Part shown: positions 59,930 to 64,000 of the stretch, piece after piece
Numbering within the stretch: position 1 is the first letter of the stretch
Layout of the letters: every line of letters begins with the position of its first letter
Assembly: GCA_963573385.1 (NCBI GenBank)
Contig: CAUYLG010021568.1
Span: forward strand, 1-64,000
DNA from: Cacajao melanocephalus
Taxonomy: Eukaryota; Chordata; Mammalia; Primates; Pitheciidae
Direction of reading: 5' to 3'
DNA: 64,000 nt
The notes under the pieces: generated by a model
Told to the model about the DNA's origin: nothing
The model's input: only the letters and a program-made list of their open reading frames with translations
Database searches by the model: none
Made by a program: the position numbers and the translations under genes

Positions 59930-60915
59930 ATTTGGGCTATGATCCCATAGATGACACTTAATAGTAATGGCCAGCAGATAGGCTCTCACTCAGCTATGCA
60001 GGTCTTTTGTATTTCAGTGTGTTCTCTATAGTGCTCTGCGGTTGGAAGGAGAGACGTGACCCCGTCACCAAGTTCACTCCTGTGTCCTGGAGGAGCCCCT
60101 TCTGATCACACCATGTCTGTATTTCTTTTGTTAGGTATTATAGGCCATAGGACTCCCTCAGGCAGAGGCCATGGCTGGCAGATAGGGCATACACTTCCCA
60201 GACTGACCCTATAGAAGGAAGCATAATCAGCTCCTCCACCCACCCATGAACTCGGGCATCTTACCCCTCTAAATATTACAAGAGTAGGGGCTCCTCTCCT
60301 GCTTGGGCACCATCCAAGGTGCGAGTCTTGCCTGGCTAGGAGCAGCTGGGAGAAGGAAACACGTGATCTGTTATTGGGGTGTTTCCTGGGAAACACAGAG
60401 CTGTGCCCACCCACAGAGTTCAGGCAAGGACAGAGCCACTGTGCTGGAGGCCCAAGCTGGCAAGCCTTGCCTGGCTAGGAGCAGTGGGACTAGGTGGATT
60501 CTGCCATATGGGTGTTTCCTGGGGGAATACAGAGCTGTACCAACCCACAGAGTTCAAACAGGGCAGGATCACTGTGCTGGAAGCAGAATCAGAGCTTTGT
60601 CTGGCAAGAAGTGGTACAGTCTGACTGCCTCCCAGCACCATGACTGTGGCCTCCATCAGGGCTACAGCAGCTATTACTGGGATGCTCAGGGATCCAAGGA
60701 TTGCGGGGCTCCCTGTTGTCTTAAGCAGCGCCCTTGCAAAAACTCCCAGAGGCTCTTTGTGTCAGTCTAGAGGTCCAGGAAACTCACAGGGGTTCTCCTA
60801 CTCCCAGGATTGTGCAGGTCCCTGTAGGAAGTGAGCATTCCCCAGGGCTTTTCACTCTCTCACCCTTTGCCCACGTTAGGGAGCGTCTCCTGGTTTCACA
60901 TCATTGTAGCAGAAC
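59930..60915 (-). promoter_or_regulatory. L1 5' UTR (old internal promoter region), decayed
   Basis: This GC-richer region forms the 5' end of the reverse L1. Forward blocks 'gccttgcctggctaggagca' and similar text at 60326-60345 and 60464-60483 show short internal repeats typical of this leader. Several frames open on both strands here (for example forward 60303-60770, 155 codons) are noncoding leader. Present promoter activity is unknown. Confidence 0.75.
60326..60560 (+). repeat. Imperfect tandem repeat, about 138-bp period, in the L1 5' UTR
   Basis: The order 'cttgcctggctaggagcag', then 'gggtgtttcctggg', 'acagagctgt' and 'acccacagagttca' occurs from 60326 and again from 60464. The last blocks lie near 60378 and 60510 and near 60408 and 60544. 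Two units are clear and a partial third may begin near 60596 ('tttgtctggcaagaagtggt'). Confidence 0.75.
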
Positions 60916-61318
60916 AAACCTCTTTATAAACTGATGATTCTGATCATTTTGGAAAAAGATAGTTTAAATTTTATACTACGGTATCCTAAGTAAGAGTCAA
61001 TGAACTTCATATGAGGCCTCGGAGTAAAAACGTTGGCTTTAGCTGAGAGATTTTCTCATTAGTGGTCTTATCCAGTTACTTTCGGCTGAAAAGGTTAAAA
61101 TTAACAACAACAAAAAATCCAACTTATGAATAAATTTCATGTCTTTCTACCAAGAAATGTAGTTATCATATCATTTTCTAATACCACATAGGTATTAGAA
61201 CTAGTATTATTTAGCATTCTTTCAAAGAAAGTGAAAATAACACTCAAGTTCAGTTAAGTTTCCACTTCTTATGTCTAAAGGCTATAACATCTAAAAGTGT
61301 TACCATAGAAAGAACATA
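60916..61318. other. Unassigned sequence
   Basis: AT-rich, with no gene or repeat family recognised. It ends with TA at 61317-61318, the left target site of the next transposon. Confidence 0.45.
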
Positions 61319-62045
61319 CAGTTGACCCCTGAACAACACGAGGTTAGAGACACCAAAGTCCACAGTTGAAATCCACACATAACTTTTGACTCCCCAGAAC
61401 TTAATTAGTAGCGGCCTACTGTTGACCAGAAGCCTTATCAATAACATAAACAGTCAATAAACGTACATGTTGTAATGTATTATATACTGTAATCTTACAT
61501 TCAAGTAAGAGAAAAGAAAATACTATCATTATTATTATTATTTGAGGCAGAGTCTCACTCTGTTGCCCAGGCTGGAGTGCAGTGCATGATGGCGCACTGT
61601 AACCTCCACCTCCCGAGTTCAAGCAATTCTTGTGCCTCAGCCTCCCAAGTAACTGGGACTACAGGTGTGCAGCACCATGCCTGGCTTTATTTTTTTTATA
61701 TTTTCAGTAGAGATGGGGTTTCACCCTGTCACCCAGGATGGTCTCAAACTCCTGAGCTCAGGCAATCCGCCCGCCTTGGCCTACCAAACTGCTAGGATTA
61801 CAGGTGTGAACCACCAAGCTTGGCCAGAAAATATTAAGAAAATCATAAGGAAGAGAATGCATTTATTATTCATTAAGTAGAAGTGATCATCATAAAGGTT
61901 TTCATCATCATCTTCATGTTAGAGTAAGTTGAGGAGAAGATAGAGGAGGGGTTGGTCTTGCTGTCTCAAAGCTTTCAAAGGCAGAAGAAAATCCATGTAT
62001 AAGTGGACCCGTGCAATTCGCAACCATGTTTTCAAGGGTCAACTG
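61319..62045 (+). mobile_element. Tigger2a-like DNA transposon, split by an AluJ
   Basis: The left end 'cagttgacccctgaacaaca' and the right end 'ttttcaagggtcaactg' are inverted repeats of Tigger2 type. Inside, 'cataacttttgactccccag', 'ggcctactgttgaccagaag', 'tgtattatatactgtaatct' and 'gtataagtggacccgtgcaa' keep the expected order. Without the Alu it is about 430 bp, close to the internally deleted Tigger2a size. A left TA is present; the right flank reads TG, perhaps decayed. It encodes no transposase. Confidence 0.92.
61526..61825 (-). mobile_element. AluJ-type SINE, reverse, inside the Tigger
   Basis: The tail side has become (ATT)n at 61527-61543. The body runs from 'tgaggcagagtctcactctg' to 'tgaaccaccaagcttggcc'. 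'cctgagctcaggcaatccgc' is AluJ-like. Flanks AGAAAATACTA (61515-61525) and AGAAAATATTA (61826-61836) are a target duplication with 10 of 11 matching. Confidence 0.93.
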
Positions 62046-63577
62046 TGTGTTTTTAAATACTGCATTAAGTTTATTATTATGTGATAGCTTCTGACGGGCC
62101 ATTATTAAAAACAGCTTGGCCAAGGAGAACTTAAAACAATCCACTATAGTCTCCTACCATGCTGGACTCTCTGCAATGCTGTATCTCCATTTCAACCAAT
62201 TTGTCCACTTATTGAATTCCTCTCGGACTTGGTTATTAGGATTAGGAGATCCTACCACTCACTGCTTGCTTTAACTTTAAGCAAAATCCTTCTTTCCACA
62301 GACCAGCAGTGGTCTCTAACTTGGCATTTTCTCTCTGCTTCATCCTTTAACTCGCTGCCTCTAACCAAAGAGGCCAGCACTCCCAAAACAGTCCTAAATC
62401 ACACTCCCTTCCACATATACACTATTCCTGGCAACATCTGTATGGCTCTCCCCTTAACACTCAAAAATTGTAAATGTCACCATTGTTGAAAGCTTTACTG
62501 ATGAATATTCCAGGTTATAGACAAAGATAATACTTTGCCATCTATCTTTCCTTTTAACTAGTTAAACACTATGGAAAAAAAATTTTGGATTATGAGTGCA
62601 ATTAAAACCAGTTTTTAAAATCTAAAGTCATTTAATATAGTCAAAACAGTAACTTTAAGAAAATGAACTAAAGCCCATAAATAATGTCACTTGCTCTCCA
62701 CCACCCTATTAAGTTTCAATGAAAATTCAGAAATGAGAGAGAAATGATTTGGATTTATTCCTAATTTAAATCTGATCAAAACACCAGGATCATTCCAGAT
62801 TCTCTTCCACTATTTTTACATTTTCAAATTAGGCATGCAATGGAAATGAGCTTGGGCAGGAAGCCTTAGGCACATCAAACTGAAAATCAATAGCCAAAGA
62901 AACGCATTCTTTGTGTAGGGGACAATATCTTTCTTAGATCCTGAGCCCTAATTCTCAGCTATTCTTTTTTCAGGTTCATCACCAGATATATGGATAATAT
63001 CTAGGGCAATTCTGCCATTTAAAACTAGGAAATGTTACCAGATACGGGGAAAAATTAATTATAGAAACTGGATAAGTTTGGACCCAGAAAGTGAGTCTAG
63101 ATCTGTTTAGCTTCATTAATGAGGGTTGTCACTACATTTGATGCCTTTGTTTTGTTCTTTTGGCAAATATTTCCACAGGGCAGGAAAGCAGAGGAAAAAT
63201 AACTTTTGGTTTCGTTATTTATATGCCTATGTTTGTGTGGAGTTTGCCAAAGGGAAAGAAATTTATGTAACTAATCAGATTCAGAAACAAACATCAGCAT
63301 ATGCTTTGTGTCTGCTTGGCTTAGCTGCCTAATACACCTTCTAAGGATCCCAAAGGCAGAAACTTGATTCCAAATGATTCCCAGGGGCTCTCACGCTGCT
63401 TTCTTTCCTAGACAGAAAGTACACTTCCCTATTCCTGACCTGTCATCTCATAAAGGGGAGATGGGCACAGTGTAAGGATATGAGCATGTGGTCTGTAAAT
63501 CCATTACTTCCACTGATGGGGGAGAAAAGGAAACACAGTTTCCTTAGCCAACAATATGCCATTATATTAACCATTAT
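62046..63577. other. Unassigned AT-rich sequence
   Basis: No gene or repeat family was recognised over 1.5 kb. The forward frames at 62229-62489 (86 codons) and 63126-63332 (68 codons) have no known domain. ATTAT at 63573-63577 is the left target duplication of the following LTR. Confidence 0.4.
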
Positions 63578-63931
63578 TGATATGGTTTAGCTTTGTGTCC
63601 CCGCCTAAATTGCATCTCAAACTGTGATCCCCAAGTGATGAGGGAGGGACCTGATGGGAGGTGACTGGATCATGGGGGCGGTTCCCCCATGCTGTTCTCG
63701 TGATAGTGAATTCTCATGAGATCTGATGGTCTAAAAATGTTTGGCATTCACCTCAACCTCTCCTGCTACCACGTAAGATACGCCTTGCTTCCTTTTTGCC
63801 TTCTGCCATGATTGTAAGTTTCCTGAGGCCTTCTCAGCCATGTGGAACTATGATTCAATTAAACCTTTTTCCTTTATAAATTACTCAGTGTGAGGCAGTT
63901 CTTTATAGCACTGTGAAAATGGACTAATACA
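63578..63931 (+). mobile_element. MST-type MaLR solo LTR, forward
   Basis: It starts 'tgatatggtttagctttgtg' and ends 'ggactaataca'. Inside, 'gatcatgggggcggttcccc', 'gctgttctcgtgatagtgaa', 'gatctgatggtctaaaaatg', 'ccttctgccatgattgtaag', 'agccatgtggaactatgatt' and 'aaattactcagtgtgaggca' match MST/THE1 LTRs. The length of 354 bp and the TG...CA ends fit a complete LTR. ATTAT flanks both sides (63573-63577 and 63932-63936). No internal sequence follows, so it is a solo LTR left by recombination. Confidence 0.93.
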
Positions 63932-64000
63932 ATTATATACATACAACTTCAGTGAACCAAACTGAATCTTTACCAGTTCAACTAGCAGGCCTAGCAGGCC

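Larger units (their letters stand above)
54735..60915 (-). mobile_element. Near full-length L1 (L1PB or old L1PA type), reverse
   Basis: The reverse strand carries a complete L1 order: 5' UTR (about 59930-60915), ORF1 remnant (about 58800-59830), ORF2 remnant (about 54925-58690) and a 3' UTR that ends at 54735-54775 with 'acatgtgcaggtttgttacc' on the forward strand and a weak T-rich tail. The total of about 6.2 kb suits a full-length primate-lineage L1. I found no convincing target duplication. All ORFs are broken, so it is inactive. Confidence 0.92.

Noticed and set aside
60303..60770. 155-codon forward frame and overlapping reverse frames
   Set aside because: They lie in the GC-richer 5' UTR of the reverse L1, on the strand opposite to its genes or in noncoding leader. 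No domain is visible.

Overview
This window reads as primate nuclear DNA, most likely human, from a gene-poor, AT-rich intergenic or deep-intronic region. Seven Alu copies or fragments, L1 copies of primate-lineage type and an MST-type LTR fix the lineage; MIR, L2, MLT1 and MER2/Tigger relics form the older mammalian background. I see no convincing host protein-coding gene, processed pseudogene, structural RNA gene, CRISPR array or operon. Reading frames above about 60 codons are chance frames or decayed L1 ORFs. Family names come from consensus sequences recalled from memory, not from a database search.

Layout. 1-1106 is the 3' end of a forward L1 that starts before the window. 1107-15436 is unassigned AT-rich sequence with an ancient reverse L1, MIR, L2, a deleted MADE1, two MLT1-type LTRs and two (TG)n tracts. 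15437-25085 holds an AluS, an L2 split by an MLT1, further L2 pieces and a short L1 tail. 25102-34466 is one old, near full-length forward L1 that has been hit by an Alu and by a younger L1 with an inverted 5' part; similar flanking sequence at both ends suggests one original insertion. 34467-54734 mixes L2, MIR, MLT1-type LTRs, MER2, Alus and microsatellites, including an unusual L1-tail/Alu composite at 46677-46853. 54735-60915 is a near full-length reverse L1 (L1PB or old L1PA type). 61319-62045 is a Tigger2a-like DNA transposon split by an AluJ, and 63578-63931 is a solo MST-type LTR with a perfect 5-bp target duplication.

Nothing here works as a gene system. The content is a layered record of retrotransposition: L2/MIR first, then MaLR LTRs and DNA transposons, then old L1s, then AluJ/AluS and younger L1s. 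The points most worth a second look are the twin-primed L1, the L1/Alu composite, a 35-bp motif repeated 1.2 kb apart outside any repeat I recognise, and several small palindromes and tandem duplications.
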